64,000 nt of DNA from Zeimonas arvi (GTDB lineage: Bacteria > Pseudomonadota > Gammaproteobacteria > Burkholderiales > Burkholderiaceae_E), in NCBI RefSeq assembly GCF_008039575.1, contig NZ_VDUY01000003.1, positions 124,001 to 188,000 of the forward strand, in the 5' to 3' direction. The notes under the pieces were generated by a model that made no database searches, had not been told where the DNA came from, and saw only the letters and a program-made list of their open reading frames with translations. The position numbers were made by a program, and so were the translations under genes. Positions within the stretch are counted from its first letter, which is position 1, and the number at the start of each line of letters is the position of its first letter. Shown here one piece after another: positions 37,702-47,861 of the stretch.

Positions 37702-37793
37702 CTGTGCCGGCGCCCTGGCGGGCGGCCGGCGCGACCTTGTCCGGCCGGCCGGGGGCGGGCGGATGCCCTGCCCCGGCTGGCCGGGAGGGTCGG

Positions 37794-38825
<1,032 letters not shown>

Positions 38826-38836
38826 TCAAACTGGTT

Positions 38837-39328
38837 TCAGACTTTCAGCACCCGCTCGCCGCGGGCGATTCCCGAGCTGCCGGTTCGCACCGTCTCGAGG
38901 ATCGCGGCGCGGTCGAGCGCATCGATGAACGCGTCGAGCTTGGCGCCATCGCCGGTGAGCTCGATCGTGTAGGTCTTGTCGGTGACATCGATGATGCGGC
39001 CACGGAAGATGTCCGCCATGCGCTTCATCTCGTCGCGCTCCTTGCCGGTGGCGCGGACCTTGATCAGCATCAGCTCGCGCTCGTTGTACGGGCTCTCGGT
39101 CAGGTCGACGACCTTGACCACGTCGATCAGCCGGTTCAGCTGCTTGGTGATCTGCTCGATCACCTCGTCGGAACCGGTGGTCACGATGGTCATCCGCGAC
39201 AACGACTTGTCCTCGGTGGGCGCCACGGTGAGCGACTCGATGTTGTAGCCGCGCGCGGAGAACAACCCCACCACCCGCGACAGCGCCCCGGCCTCGTTCT
39301 CGAGCAGGATCGAAACGATGTGTCTCAT
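38837..39328 (-). CDS. ilvN: Acetolactate synthase small subunit
   Basis: Regulatory subunit, 163 residues. The N-terminal ACT domain (IVSILLENEAGALSRVVGLFSA) binds valine for feedback control, and the C-terminal domain follows from about residue 80. It lies nine bases after ilvB and activates that large subunit. Sometimes named ilvH. Confidence 0.97.
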   Translation of the reverse strand: MRHIVSILLENEAGALSRVVGLFSARGYNIESLTVAPTEDKSLSRMTIVTTGSDEVIEQITKQLNRLIDVVKVVDLTESPYNERELMLIKVRATGKERDEMKRMADIFRGRIIDVTDKTYTIELTGDGAKLDAFIDALDRAAILETVRTGSSGIARGERVLKV

Positions 39329-39337
39329 GTCGCCTCC

Positions 39338-41059
39338 TCAGAGATCTTCGGAACCGAGGAGCATCTCGGTCAGGCCCTTGCCGCCCTGGACCATCGGCCA
39401 GACGTTCTCGGTCTGGTCGGTGATGATGTCCAGGAACACCAGCCGGTCCTTGTACTTGCCGAAGGCATCGCGCAGGGCAGGCTCGACGTCGGCCGGCTTG
39501 TCGATGCGCATGCCCACGTGGCCGTAGGCCTCGGCCAGGGCCACGAAATCGGGCAGCGCGTCCATGTACGACTGCGAGTAGCGGCTGCCGTACTCGATCT
39601 GCTGCCACTGCCGGACCATGCCCAGGTAGCGGTTGTTCAGGTTGACGATCTTCACCGGCAGGTCGTACTGCTTGCAGGTGGAGAGCTCCTGGATGCACAT
39701 CTGGATGGAGCCCTCGCCGGTGACGCAGGCCACCTGGGCATCGGGATGCGCCATCTTCACGCCCATCGCATAGGGCAGGCCCACGCCCATCGTGCCCAGG
39801 CCGCCGGAGTTGATCCAGCGGCGCGGCTTGTCGAAGCGGTAGAACTGGGCCGCGAACATCTGGTGCTGGCCGACGTCGGAGGTGACGAAGGCATCGCCCT
39901 TCGTGACTTCCCAGAGCTTCTCGATCACGAACTGCGGCTTGATCACCTCGTTGCTGCCCTTGTACTTCAGGCAGTCGCGCTTGCGCCACTCCTCGATCTG
40001 CGCCCACCAGTCGGACAGCGCCGTGGCGTTGGGCTTCTTGCCGGCCGCGAAGCTGTCCTCGAGCATGCCGGTCAGCTCGACCAGGGTCTCCCGGACGTCG
40101 CCCACGATGGGCACGTCGACCTTGACCCGCTTGGAGATCGACGACGGATCGATGTCGATATGGACGATCTTGCGCGGGTTCTGGGCGAAGTGCTTGGGAT
40201 TGCCGATGACCCGGTCGTCGAAGCGCGCGCCGATGGCGATGAGCACGTCGCAGTGCTGCATCGCCATGTTGGCTTCGTAGGTGCCGTGCATGCCCGGCAT
40301 GCCCACGAACTTCGCGTCGCTGGCCCGATAGCCGCCCAGGCCCATGAGCGTGTTGGTGACCGGATAGCCGAGCAGGTCGACCAGCTTGTTCAGCTCGGGC
40401 GCCGCGTTGGCCAGGATCACGCCGCCGCCGGTGTAGACCATCGGCCGCTCGGCGCCGAGCAACAGGCCGAGCGCCTTCTTGAGCTGGCCCTGGTGACCGC
40501 GGGTGACCGGGTTGTAGGAGCGCATCGTGACCGACTTCGGATAGTCGAAGCGGCACTTGTTGCGGGTGACGTCCTTCGGGATGTCGACCAGCACCGGGCC
40601 GGGCCGGCCGCTGGCGGCGATGTGGAAGGCCTTCCTGATCGTGCTGGCCAGGTCCTTGACGTCCTTGACCAGGAAGTTGTGCTTGACGCACGGCCGCGTG
40701 ATGCCGACCGTGTCGCACTCCTGGAAGGCGTCTTCGCCGATGGCGTGCGTGGGCACCTGGCCGGACAGGATCACCATCGGGATCGAGTCCATGTAGGCCG
40801 TGGCGATGCCGGTGACCGCGTTGGTGACCCCGGGGCCGCTGGTGACCAGGCAGACACCGACCTTCTCGGTCGACCGGGAATAGGCATCGGCCGCGTGCAC
40901 GGCGGCCTGCTCGTGCCGGACAAGGATGTGCTGGACCTTGTCCTGCTTGTAGATTTCGTCGTAGATGTAGAGGACCGCGCCGCCGGGATAGCCGAACAGA
41001 TGCTCGACCCCCTCTTCCTGCAGACAGCGGACCACGATTTCCGCGCCAGTGAGTTCCAT
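39338..41059 (-). CDS. ilvB: Acetolactate synthase large subunit
   Basis: Thiamine diphosphate enzyme that condenses pyruvate to acetolactate, first step of branched-chain amino acid synthesis. The 573 residues include FGYPGGAVLYIYDE, the catalytic Glu in RHEQAAVHAADAYSR, and the thiamine diphosphate motif starting at TGEGSIQMCIQELST and ending in NNRYLGMV. Start at ATG 41059 (MELTGAEIVV) is preceded by AAAGGA; the frame stays open upstream without homology. Confidence 0.97.
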   Translation of the reverse strand: MELTGAEIVVRCLQEEGVEHLFGYPGGAVLYIYDEIYKQDKVQHILVRHEQAAVHAADAYSRSTEKVGVCLVTSGPGVTNAVTGIATAYMDSIPMVILSGQVPTHAIGEDAFQECDTVGITRPCVKHNFLVKDVKDLASTIRKAFHIAASGRPGPVLVDIPKDVTRNKCRFDYPKSVTMRSYNPVTRGHQGQLKKALGLLLGAERPMVYTGGGVILANAAPELNKLVDLLGYPVTNTLMGLGGYRASDAKFVGMPGMHGTYEANMAMQHCDVLIAIGARFDDRVIGNPKHFAQNPRKIVHIDIDPSSISKRVKVDVPIVGDVRETLVELTGMLEDSFAAGKKPNATALSDWWAQIEEWRKRDCLKYKGSNEVIKPQFVIEKLWEVTKGDAFVTSDVGQHQMFAAQFYRFDKPRRWINSGGLGTMGVGLPYAMGVKMAHPDAQVACVTGEGSIQMCIQELSTCKQYDLPVKIVNLNNRYLGMVRQWQQIEYGSRYSQSYMDALPDFVALAEAYGHVGMRIDKPADVEPALRDAFGKYKDRLVFLDIITDQTENVWPMVQGGKGLTEMLLGSEDL

Positions 41060-41460
41060 TTGAAGTCCTTTCAAGACCCAGGGAAGCCCGCCCGTCGGCG
41101 CCATGGCGCGCGGCGCCGACCGGGATCGGAGCCAGAGGCCACGACGCAGACCTCGAACGGGGCCTGCGAGATTGATCGGATGCCCTTGCACGCCTCTCGT
41201 GAAGGCGCTCGGGGCAAGCGCGTCTTGTGCAAGGTTTGGCTGGTGCGCCGCGGCTGCAAAGACAACGCCCCCTGATCGATGACGGCCAAAGCCACCAGCG
41301 GTCGAGGAGGCGGTTCGGGGTAGCCGGTCAGGATATCGCACCGCAACACGCCCGGTCAAGGCGAGGGCCCGGTCTGCTAGGATCGCGCAGGTTTCCCGGA
41401 ATACCCGCCCACGAGCCTCCGCCCCAAGAGCGTTTCCAGCCGCGCCCGCCTGCCCGTCCG
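41060..41460. other. Intergenic region between ilvB and the sigma factor gene
   Basis: A 401-bp divergent region without a supported gene. It holds a perfect 9-bp stem GTCGGCGCC/GGCGCCGAC (41094-41102 and 41112-41120) in the ilvB leader, about 35 nt before the start, and a possible plus-strand extended -10 (TGCTAGGAT, 41375-41383) for the sigma factor operon. I see no leader peptide rich in Val, Leu or Ile. Confidence 0.6.
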
Positions 41461-42030
41461 ATGGCCAACCGCCAGGAATTGTCCGACTTTCTCGAATCGG
41501 CCGAACGCCGCGCCTTCCGGCAGGCGATGTTCGCGGTGAGGGACGAGAACACGGCGCTGGACCTCGTCCAGGATGCGATGCTGCGACTGGTCGAGAAGTA
41601 CGGCGACCGTCCGCCGGCCGAACTGCCGCTGCTGTTCCAGCGCATCCTCCAGAACGCGGTCACCGATCACTTCCGCCGACAGAAGGTCCGCAACCTGTGG
41701 ACCACGCTGCTGTCGTCGCTGTCCGCCGACGGCGACGAGGACGACGAACGCGACATCCTCGAGTCGCTGGAAGCCGACCCCACGACCAGCCTGGGGCGCA
41801 GCGGCGCGGTGCAGGTCGAGCGCGACCAGATCCTGGCGATCATCGACGAGGAAATCCGGAAACTGCCGACGCGTCAACGGGAGGCCTTCCTGCTGCGTTA
41901 CTGGGAAGACATGGACGTTGCCGAAACCGCGGCGATCATGGGCTGTTCCGAGGGCAGCGTGAAAACCCACTGCTCCCGGGCCAACCATGCGCTTGCCACC
42001 GCGCTGAAGTCCCGAGGCATCACCCCATGA
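41461..42030 (+). CDS. ECF-type RNA polymerase sigma factor
   Basis: A 189-residue sigma-70 family protein. Region 2 (about 15-85) contains DENTALDLVQDAMLRLVEK and LFQRILQNAVTDHFRR; region 4 (about 130-185) contains LPTRQREAFLLRYWEDMDVAE and the helix-turn-helix MGCSEGSVKTHCSRA. It is the first gene of a four-gene operon; the next start overlaps its stop (ATGA). The regulon is not known. Confidence 0.92.
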   Translation: MANRQELSDFLESAERRAFRQAMFAVRDENTALDLVQDAMLRLVEKYGDRPPAELPLLFQRILQNAVTDHFRRQKVRNLWTTLLSSLSADGDEDDERDILESLEADPTTSLGRSGAVQVERDQILAIIDEEIRKLPTRQREAFLLRYWEDMDVAETAAIMGCSEGSVKTHCSRANHALATALKSRGITP

Positions 42031-42515
42031 ACGAAACACGCTTCACATCATCGATCAAGCAGGCGCTGGACGAATCCGCGGAGCGGTTGCCGCTGCGCGT
42101 GTCCCATCGCCTCGAACAGGCTCGCAAGGCGGCCCTGGCCCGCGCGCCCGAGCGTGCGGCTGTCCAGGCGCCCGCCGGCAGTCCGGCCAGTCGACCGTTC
42201 GTCGGCCTGGCGACCGCCGGTGCGGGCGGGCCCTTGCCCGGCGGTGCGGTGCTGGGCGGCTGGGCGATGTCCAAGCGCGACGCCGATGCCTGCGATCGCG
42301 CGCCCTGCATGGCCTGGCGACTCGCCGCCATCGTGCTGCCCGTGGCGGCATTGGTGGCCGGGCTCATCGCGTTCACCGAGCTCGACGCCCAGCGCGATGC
42401 CGACGAGGTCGCCGAACTGGAGGCCGCCGTGCTGTCGGACGACGTCCCCATCGCGGCCTATGCGGACCGCGGCTTCGGCGTGTACCTGAAGAATTCCAAA
42501 CTGGCCGACGAATGA
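42027..42515 (+). CDS. DUF3619 family membrane protein
   Basis: A 162-residue protein with a cytosolic N-terminus (TSSIKQALDESAERLPLRV), one helix near residues 98-117 (LAAIVLPVAALVAGLIAFTE) and a short C-terminal domain. It matches DUF3619, which is found next to ECF sigma factors in Burkholderiales. The topology and the coupling to the sigma gene would suit an anti-sigma factor, but this is inference. It overlaps both neighbours by ATGA. Confidence 0.8.
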   Translation: MNETRFTSSIKQALDESAERLPLRVSHRLEQARKAALARAPERAAVQAPAGSPASRPFVGLATAGAGGPLPGGAVLGGWAMSKRDADACDRAPCMAWRLAAIVLPVAALVAGLIAFTELDAQRDADEVAELEAAVLSDDVPIAAYADRGFGVYLKNSKLADE

Positions 42516-43627
42516 CCGGGTTGCGACGCATTTCCGCTGCCGCCGGTCTGGCGGTGGCGGCGGCCCTGGTTCCGGCCGCCCCCTTCGCACAAGCGTCTGA
42601 CGAGGCACCCGCGGTGCCGATGGTCGCGCCGGCCAGCGAGGCGTCCGCGCCTTCCGCCGCGTCGCCCGATTCCGCTTCGCCCGATTCCGCTTCGCCCGCC
42701 GCCGACATCGCGCAGCCGCCCGCAACGAGCGAGCCCGGTGACACCGGCCTCGTCGGCGGAATGCCCCAGCCCTCGGAGCCCTCCACCTCCGCTTCGACTG
42801 CCGTGGCCGAGCCTGCGCCCACGGCGGAGCCGGCCCAAGCCGCGCAGGCCGCCGAATCCGTTCCGGCGAACGAGCCGACCGAGAGCGTCGCGCCGAGCCA
42901 GGCCGAGGCGCCCGCCCAGCCCGCCGAACCCACCCAGGCCGCCGAGCCCACCCAGGCCGCCGAACCCGCCCAGGCCGCCGAGCCCACCCAGGCCGCCGAG
43001 CCCACCCAGGCCGCCGAGCCCACCCAGGCCGTCGAGCCCACCCAGGCCGTCGAGCCGGGCCAGGTTCCGGAAGGGAGTCAGGCCGCCGAAGCGCCCATGC
43101 CGGCGGAGCCGGCCCAGGCTTCGGTTCCGCGCGCGTCCGCCGAGCCCCCGCAGGCGTTCCAGGCGCCGCCCTTGCGTCCTTCCCTGCTGCCGCTAGCCCA
43201 GCCGCTGTGGAGCGCCTTGAGCCGCTCGCAGCAAAGCGTCCTGCTGCCTTTCGAGGGCCAGTGGAACTCCTGGCCCACGGCGGAGAAGCGCCGCTGGCTG
43301 GCGCTGGCCGACCGGCTCCCGCGCATGGATGCCGAGAATCAGGCGCGCGCCCGCACGCGAATCGCCGAGTGGGCCGCCCTCACTCCCGAGCAGCAGCGGA
43401 TCGCCTTGCGCAACTACCGCCTGGCCAAGCAGTTGCCGCCAGACGAGCGCAAGGCCCAGTGGGAGCGCTACAGCGAAATGACCCCCGAGCAGCAGCAGGT
43501 GCTGCGCGCCAGCGGCTGGACCAGCAATACCGCCGCGCGGCACGCCGGCGCTCGAACCGGCCTGGCCAAGGAAGCCGCCCAGCCCCTGGCGCCGCTGCAA
43601 CAGCCGAGAGCAAGGGCCACCAACTGA
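42512..43627 (+). CDS. DUF3106 family protein with hexapeptide repeats
   Basis: A 371-residue exported protein: a signal peptide (AAGLAVAAALVPAAPFAQA), an Ala/Pro/Glu-rich disordered region of about 190 residues with nine tandem PTQAAE-like hexapeptides (42911-43072), and a C-terminal DUF3106 domain (LSRSQQSVLLPFEGQWNSW, then LTPEQQRIALRNYRLAKQLP and MTPEQQQVLRASG). The function of the domain is unknown. The low-complexity arm may span the cell wall or space the domain from the membrane. Confidence 0.82.
   Translation: MTGLRRISAAAGLAVAAALVPAAPFAQASDEAPAVPMVAPASEASAPSAASPDSASPDSASPAADIAQPPATSEPGDTGLVGGMPQPSEPSTSASTAVAEPAPTAEPAQAAQAAESVPANEPTESVAPSQAEAPAQPAEPTQAAEPTQAAEPAQAAEPTQAAEPTQAAEPTQAVEPTQAVEPGQVPEGSQAAEAPMPAEPAQASVPRASAEPPQAFQAPPLRPSLLPLAQPLWSALSRSQQSVLLPFEGQWNSWPTAEKRRWLALADRLPRMDAENQARARTRIAEWAALTPEQQRIALRNYRLAKQLPPDERKAQWERYSEMTPEQQQVLRASGWTSNTAARHAGARTGLAKEAAQPLAPLQQPRARATN
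42911..43072 (+). repeat. 18-bp tandem repeat in the DUF3106 gene
   Basis: Nine units of 18 bp, consensus CCCACCCAGGCCGCCGAG, encode PTQAAE. The units at 42983-43000 and 43001-43018 are identical, as are those at 43019-43036 and 43037-43054. The first and last units have diverged. Near-identity suggests recent expansion and variable copy number. Confidence 0.9.
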
Positions 43628-44112
43628 TGCCGGCGGCCGATCCCTGGCGCCGACTGATGGGCATCGCCTACGAATCGATCATCCTGTTCGGGGTGCTCTG
43701 GTTCGCCGACTATGCCTTTTCCGCGCTGACCCAGTTCAAGGGGCATCCGGGTCCGCTGCGAACCGCCTTCCAGGTGTTCACGCTGATCGTGCTGGCGGCC
43801 TACTTCACCGGATTCTGGGCCCTCGGCAGGCGCTCGCTGCCGATGAAGACCCTGTCGCTGCTGGTGCTCGACGGCCAGGATCGCCCGCTGAGCTACGCCC
43901 GGGCGCTCGGCCGCTTCTCGGCCGCGACTGCAATGTGGCTTGCGGCCCTGGCCGCCGGCTACTACCTGTCGGCCTGGCTCTACCTGCTGGCGCTGCTGCC
44001 CTTCGCGTGGACCCTGTTCGACCGCGATCGGCGCGCGCTCTACGACGTGGTCGCTGGCACCCGGCTGGTCAGGCGGGCGCCGGATGCCGGGATGAAGTCG
44101 GTGGACGTCTGA
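43627..44112 (+). CDS. RDD family membrane protein
   Basis: A 161-residue membrane protein with about four helices. The RDD pattern is present in altered form: R in PWRRLMGIAYESIILFGVLW, and the D in FDRDRRALYDVVAGTRLV. Related proteins have been linked to ion transport, but no activity can be assigned. Its start overlaps the DUF3106 stop (TGATG). It is last in the sigma factor operon. Confidence 0.85.
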   Translation: MPAADPWRRLMGIAYESIILFGVLWFADYAFSALTQFKGHPGPLRTAFQVFTLIVLAAYFTGFWALGRRSLPMKTLSLLVLDGQDRPLSYARALGRFSAATAMWLAALAAGYYLSAWLYLLALLPFAWTLFDRDRRALYDVVAGTRLVRRAPDAGMKSVDV

Positions 44113-44144
44113 GGGAAGACAGGGGAGACGGGGAAAGCCCGGCT

Positions 44145-45122
44145 TCAGGCGAACCAGCGACGGGTGGCATCGGCAATGGCGGCGATTGCCCGCGGGGCGT
44201 CGTCGACGATGGCGCCGAAGCGGATGAATCCGTGCAGCATCCCGGGCATGCGCAGGACTTCGGCGGGGGCGCCCTGCTCCGTCAGCCGCCTGGCCAGTGC
44301 CTCGCCTTCGTCGCGCAGGATGTCGCAGCCGGCAGTGATCACCAGCGACGGCGGCAGCCCGGCCAGGTCGTCGGCCAGCGCCGGCGAGAGATCGGGGTGC
44401 GTGGGCGCGATCGGCGCATCGCCGAGGAACTGTTCCCAGAACCAGGCCATCTGCACGCGCGACAGGTAGAAACCTTCACCGAAGGCCTCCACCGACCCGC
44501 TGTCCAGCCGGCGATCCGCCACCGGGTAGACCAGGGCCATTCCGGCGGGCAGCGGCTGCCCGGCTGCCTTGAGCCAGCGCGTGGCGGTGACCGCCAGGTG
44601 GCCACCCGCGCTGTCTCCCGACACGACGATCTTCGCCGGGTCGAGACCGAAAGCGGCGGCCTCGTCACGCACGTGGCGCAGCGCGCGCACCGAGTCGACG
44701 ACGGCCCCCGGGAAACGGGTCTCCGGCGACAGGCGATAGCCGACCGAGAACACCTGCGCATCGCAGGCCAGCGCAAGTTCGCGGCACAGCGTGTCGTAGG
44801 TGTCCAGCGTGCCCTGCACCCAACCGCCGCCATGCAGGTAGACGATGGCGCGATCGGCGCCTGGCCGGGGCACGAAGCGCCGGATCGGAATCCCGGGACA
44901 GTCCGCCGCCTCGAAGGACTGGCCCTGCGGCGAGCGAAGGCCCGCATAGCGGCCCGCCGGCACCGACAGGTCGGCCACCTGGGCCACCTCGGGCTTCGGG
45001 CCGCAGACCCACTCGGTCAGCGCGGCATGGCCGGCACGCGCGCCCTCGGGCGTGAAGGCCTTGGGCGGGGCCGGCAGCCGGGCCAGCAGTTCGGAGGACT
45101 GGGGGTGCAGGGTGTCGCTCAT
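44145..45122 (-). CDS. Alpha/beta hydrolase of the HSL/Est family
   Basis: A 325-residue esterase-like protein. The oxyanion-hole motif HGGGWVQG, the nucleophile motif GDSAGGH, an acid in CDILRDEGE and the catalytic His in MLHGF match the hormone-sensitive lipase family. The natural substrate is not known. It starts five bases after the decarboxylase stop and is probably co-transcribed with it. Confidence 0.9.
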   Translation of the reverse strand: MSDTLHPQSSELLARLPAPPKAFTPEGARAGHAALTEWVCGPKPEVAQVADLSVPAGRYAGLRSPQGQSFEAADCPGIPIRRFVPRPGADRAIVYLHGGGWVQGTLDTYDTLCRELALACDAQVFSVGYRLSPETRFPGAVVDSVRALRHVRDEAAAFGLDPAKIVVSGDSAGGHLAVTATRWLKAAGQPLPAGMALVYPVADRRLDSGSVEAFGEGFYLSRVQMAWFWEQFLGDAPIAPTHPDLSPALADDLAGLPPSLVITAGCDILRDEGEALARRLTEQGAPAEVLRMPGMLHGFIRFGAIVDDAPRAIAAIADATRRWFA

Positions 45123-45127
45123 GGTGT

Positions 45128-47374
45128 TCAGGCCTTCACGCAGTCCACGTAGTACCGATCGACGCCGTCGCCGCCCTTCTCGATCACCAGGCCGTGCACG
45201 TCGGTGTAGAAGCCGGGGAACTTCGCGTTGAAGGTGCGCGCGAACTTCAGGTACTCGACGATCGATTTGTTGAAACGCTCGCCCGGGATCAGCAGCGGGA
45301 TGCCCGGAGGATACGGGGTGACCAGCATCGTGGTGATGCGGCCCTCGAGCTCGTCGATGGGCACGCGGTCCACGTTGCGGTGCGCCAGGCACTCGTAGGC
45401 CTCGGACGGCTTCATCGCCGGCTGCATGTTCGACAGGTACATCTCGGTGGTCACCCGGGCGATGTCGTGCGCGCGGTACTGCTCGTGGATGCGCTGGGCC
45501 AGGTCGCGCAGCCCCACCCGCTCGTACGAGGGATGCGCCTGGACGAACTCGGGCATCACGCGCCATAGCGGCTGGTTGTTGTCGTAGTCGGTCTTGAACT
45601 GCTGCAGCTCGGTGACCAGCGTGTTCCAGCGCCCCTTGGTGATGCCGATGGTGAACATCACGAAGAAGGAGTACAGGCCGGTCTTCTCGACCACCACGCC
45701 GTGCTCGGCCAGGTACTTGGTGACGATCGAGGCCGGGATGCCCCAGTCGTCGAACTTGCCCTCGATGTCCAGGCCCGGGGTCACGATCGTGGCCTTGATC
45801 GGGTCGAGCATCGTGAAGTTCTCGGCCAGCTTGCCGAAACCGTGCCAGCGGTCCTCGGAGCCCAGGAACCAGTCCTCGCGGTGGCCGATGCCGGTGTCGA
45901 CCAGGTCGTTCGGGCCCCAGACCTTGAACCACCAGTCGTTGCCGTACTCCGCGTCGACCTTGCGCATGGCCCGGCGAAACTCGAGCGACTCGAAGATCGA
46001 CTCCTCGACCAGCGCGGTCCCGCCGGGCGGCTCCATCATCGCCGCGGCCACGTCGCAGGACGCGATGATCGCGTACTGCGGGCTGGTGGACGTGTGCATC
46101 AGGAAGGACTCGTTGAACCGGTAGCTGTCGAGCTTGTTCGCCTCGGAGTCCTGCACCAGGATCTGCGAGGCCTGCGACAGGCCGGCGAGCAGCTTGTGCG
46201 TGGACTGCGTGGAGAAGACCATCGCCTCCTTGCTGCGCGGCCGGTTCGGGCCGATCGCGTGGTACTCGTGATAGAAGCGGTGGAAGGTGGCGTGCGGCAG
46301 CCAGGCCTCGTCGAAGTGCAGGTTCTCGATGTAGTCGCCCAGCGTCTTCTTGATGGTTTCCACGTTGTAGATCACGCCATCGTAGGTGGACTGCGTGATC
46401 GTCATGATGCGCGGCCGCGCGGACTTGTCCTTGATCAGCGGGTTGGCGTCGATCTTCCGCTGGATGCTGGCCGGCTCGAACTCTTCCTTGGGGATGGGCC
46501 CGATGATCCCGTAATTGTTGCGGGTGGGCGAGAGGAAGATCGGCACCGTGCCGGTCATCATGATCGCGTGCAGGATCGACTTGTGGCAGTTGCGGTCCAC
46601 CAGCACCACGTCGTTGTTGCCCACCGCCGAGTGCCAGACGATCTTGTTCGAGGTCGAGGTGCCGTTGGTGACGAAGAACAGATGGTCGGTGTTGAAGATG
46701 CGCGCCGCATTGCGCTCCGAGGCCGCCACCGGACCGGTGTGATCGAGCAGCTGGCCCAGCTCGTCCACCGCGTTGCACACGTCGGCACGCAGCATGTTCT
46801 CGCCGAAGAACTGGTGGAACATCTGCCCCACCGGGCTCTTCAGGAAGGCGACTCCGCCCGAGTGGCCGGGACAGTGCCAGGAGTAGGAGCCGTCGTGGGC
46901 GTAGTTGACCAGCGCCTTGAAGAAAGGCGGCGCCAGCGACGACAGGTAGTTGTTCGCCTCGCGGATGATCGTGCGGGCCACGAACTCCGGCGTGTCCTCG
47001 AACATGTGGATGAAGCCGTGCAGCTCGCGCAGGATCTCGTTGGGCACGTGCTGCGAGGTGCGCGTCTCGCCGAACAGGAAGATCGGGATCTCGGCATTGC
47101 GCCGCCGGGTCTCGGCGATGAACTTGCGCAGCTCCTGGATGGCAGTGCTCTCGGCGCCGTCCTCGCCGATCTCCTCGTCATCGATCGACACGATGAAGGC
47201 CGAGGCCCGGGCCGCCTGGTTGGCCACCATCGACACGTCGATGTAGGTGAAGCCGCCGACCACCTCCCAGCCCTGCTCCTCGATGGCCTTGGCCAGCGCC
47301 CGGATGCCCAGGCCGCTGGCGGAATCGGAGCGCCAGTCTTCGTCGATGATGACAACGGGGAAACGGAACTTCAT
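45128..47374 (-). CDS. Arginine/lysine/ornithine decarboxylase
   Basis: Fold-type I PLP-dependent decarboxylase of 748 residues, cytosolic, of the large inducible type. Residues 1-130 form the N-terminal wing domain, the PLP domain includes SWHCPGHSGG and the Schiff-base Lys K394 in STQSTHKLLAGLSQ, and the C-terminal domain ends with PYPPGIPLLIPGE and a final VDCVKA. Which of lysine, arginine or ornithine is used cannot be told reliably. It consumes protons and can serve acid resistance or polyamine synthesis. Confidence 0.93.
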   Translation of the reverse strand: MKFRFPVVIIDEDWRSDSASGLGIRALAKAIEEQGWEVVGGFTYIDVSMVANQAARASAFIVSIDDEEIGEDGAESTAIQELRKFIAETRRRNAEIPIFLFGETRTSQHVPNEILRELHGFIHMFEDTPEFVARTIIREANNYLSSLAPPFFKALVNYAHDGSYSWHCPGHSGGVAFLKSPVGQMFHQFFGENMLRADVCNAVDELGQLLDHTGPVAASERNAARIFNTDHLFFVTNGTSTSNKIVWHSAVGNNDVVLVDRNCHKSILHAIMMTGTVPIFLSPTRNNYGIIGPIPKEEFEPASIQRKIDANPLIKDKSARPRIMTITQSTYDGVIYNVETIKKTLGDYIENLHFDEAWLPHATFHRFYHEYHAIGPNRPRSKEAMVFSTQSTHKLLAGLSQASQILVQDSEANKLDSYRFNESFLMHTSTSPQYAIIASCDVAAAMMEPPGGTALVEESIFESLEFRRAMRKVDAEYGNDWWFKVWGPNDLVDTGIGHREDWFLGSEDRWHGFGKLAENFTMLDPIKATIVTPGLDIEGKFDDWGIPASIVTKYLAEHGVVVEKTGLYSFFVMFTIGITKGRWNTLVTELQQFKTDYDNNQPLWRVMPEFVQAHPSYERVGLRDLAQRIHEQYRAHDIARVTTEMYLSNMQPAMKPSEAYECLAHRNVDRVPIDELEGRITTMLVTPYPPGIPLLIPGERFNKSIVEYLKFARTFNAKFPGFYTDVHGLVIEKGGDGVDRYYVDCVKA

Positions 47375-47465
47375 CGCGGTGATCCAGGCAGAAATGGGGA
47401 CGGCGGCGCCGCGGCCGGGCGCCGGGAAAAACGGAAGTAAAACACAAATGGCGGCGGGGCCGGGT

Positions 47466-47849
47466 TCAGGTGGCAAGCACTCGAACGGTGCTGCCGTATG
47501 CCCCGAGTTGCCGGTCGACGGTGAGCAGGGTCAGCGGCTCGGCAATGCTCTGGGCGACGAGCAATCGGTCGAAAGGATCGCGATGTTGCCAGGGAAGCCG
47601 GGCGACCTGATCCACATGCCGCGGCTCGATGCCGACTCGCAGGAACCCGCCGCGCTCGGCGTGCCCGGCGACGGTCTCTGGGTCGAAGGCCAGACGGCCC
47701 AGACTGCGCTCGAGGGCAATCTCCCGGAGCGAAGCGACGCTGTAGAAGACGACGCTCCCGCGTTGCAGCCGCTCGCGCTCGCTTCCTGGCACCCGCTCGG
47801 GCGCGGCGAGGAGCCGCAAGAGCAAATGGGTGTCGAGCAGGCAGCGCAC
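47466..47849 (-). CDS. VapC-type PIN-domain toxin
   Basis: A 127-residue PIN-domain ribonuclease. The acidic metal-binding residues are D6 in LLDTH, E43 in SLREIALE, D94 in DPFDRLL and D112 in LTVDRQL, so the active site is complete. The upstream gene 12 bp away encodes a Phd/YefM-type antitoxin, and the pair looks intact. Confidence 0.88.
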   Translation of the reverse strand: MRCLLDTHLLLRLLAAPERVPGSERERLQRGSVVFYSVASLREIALERSLGRLAFDPETVAGHAERGGFLRVGIEPRHVDQVARLPWQHRDPFDRLLVAQSIAEPLTLLTVDRQLGAYGSTVRVLAT

Positions 47850-47861
47850 GGCCGTGAGTGC

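Noticed and set aside
41161-41275. Possible small plus-strand gene in the ilvB upstream region
   Set aside because: No Shine-Dalgarno, no recognisable protein features, and it lies in the leader or promoter region of ilvB.
42911-43072. Regular 18-bp repeats as a possible CRISPR array
   Set aside because: Units are contiguous without spacers, stay in frame and encode a hexapeptide repeat inside a real gene.
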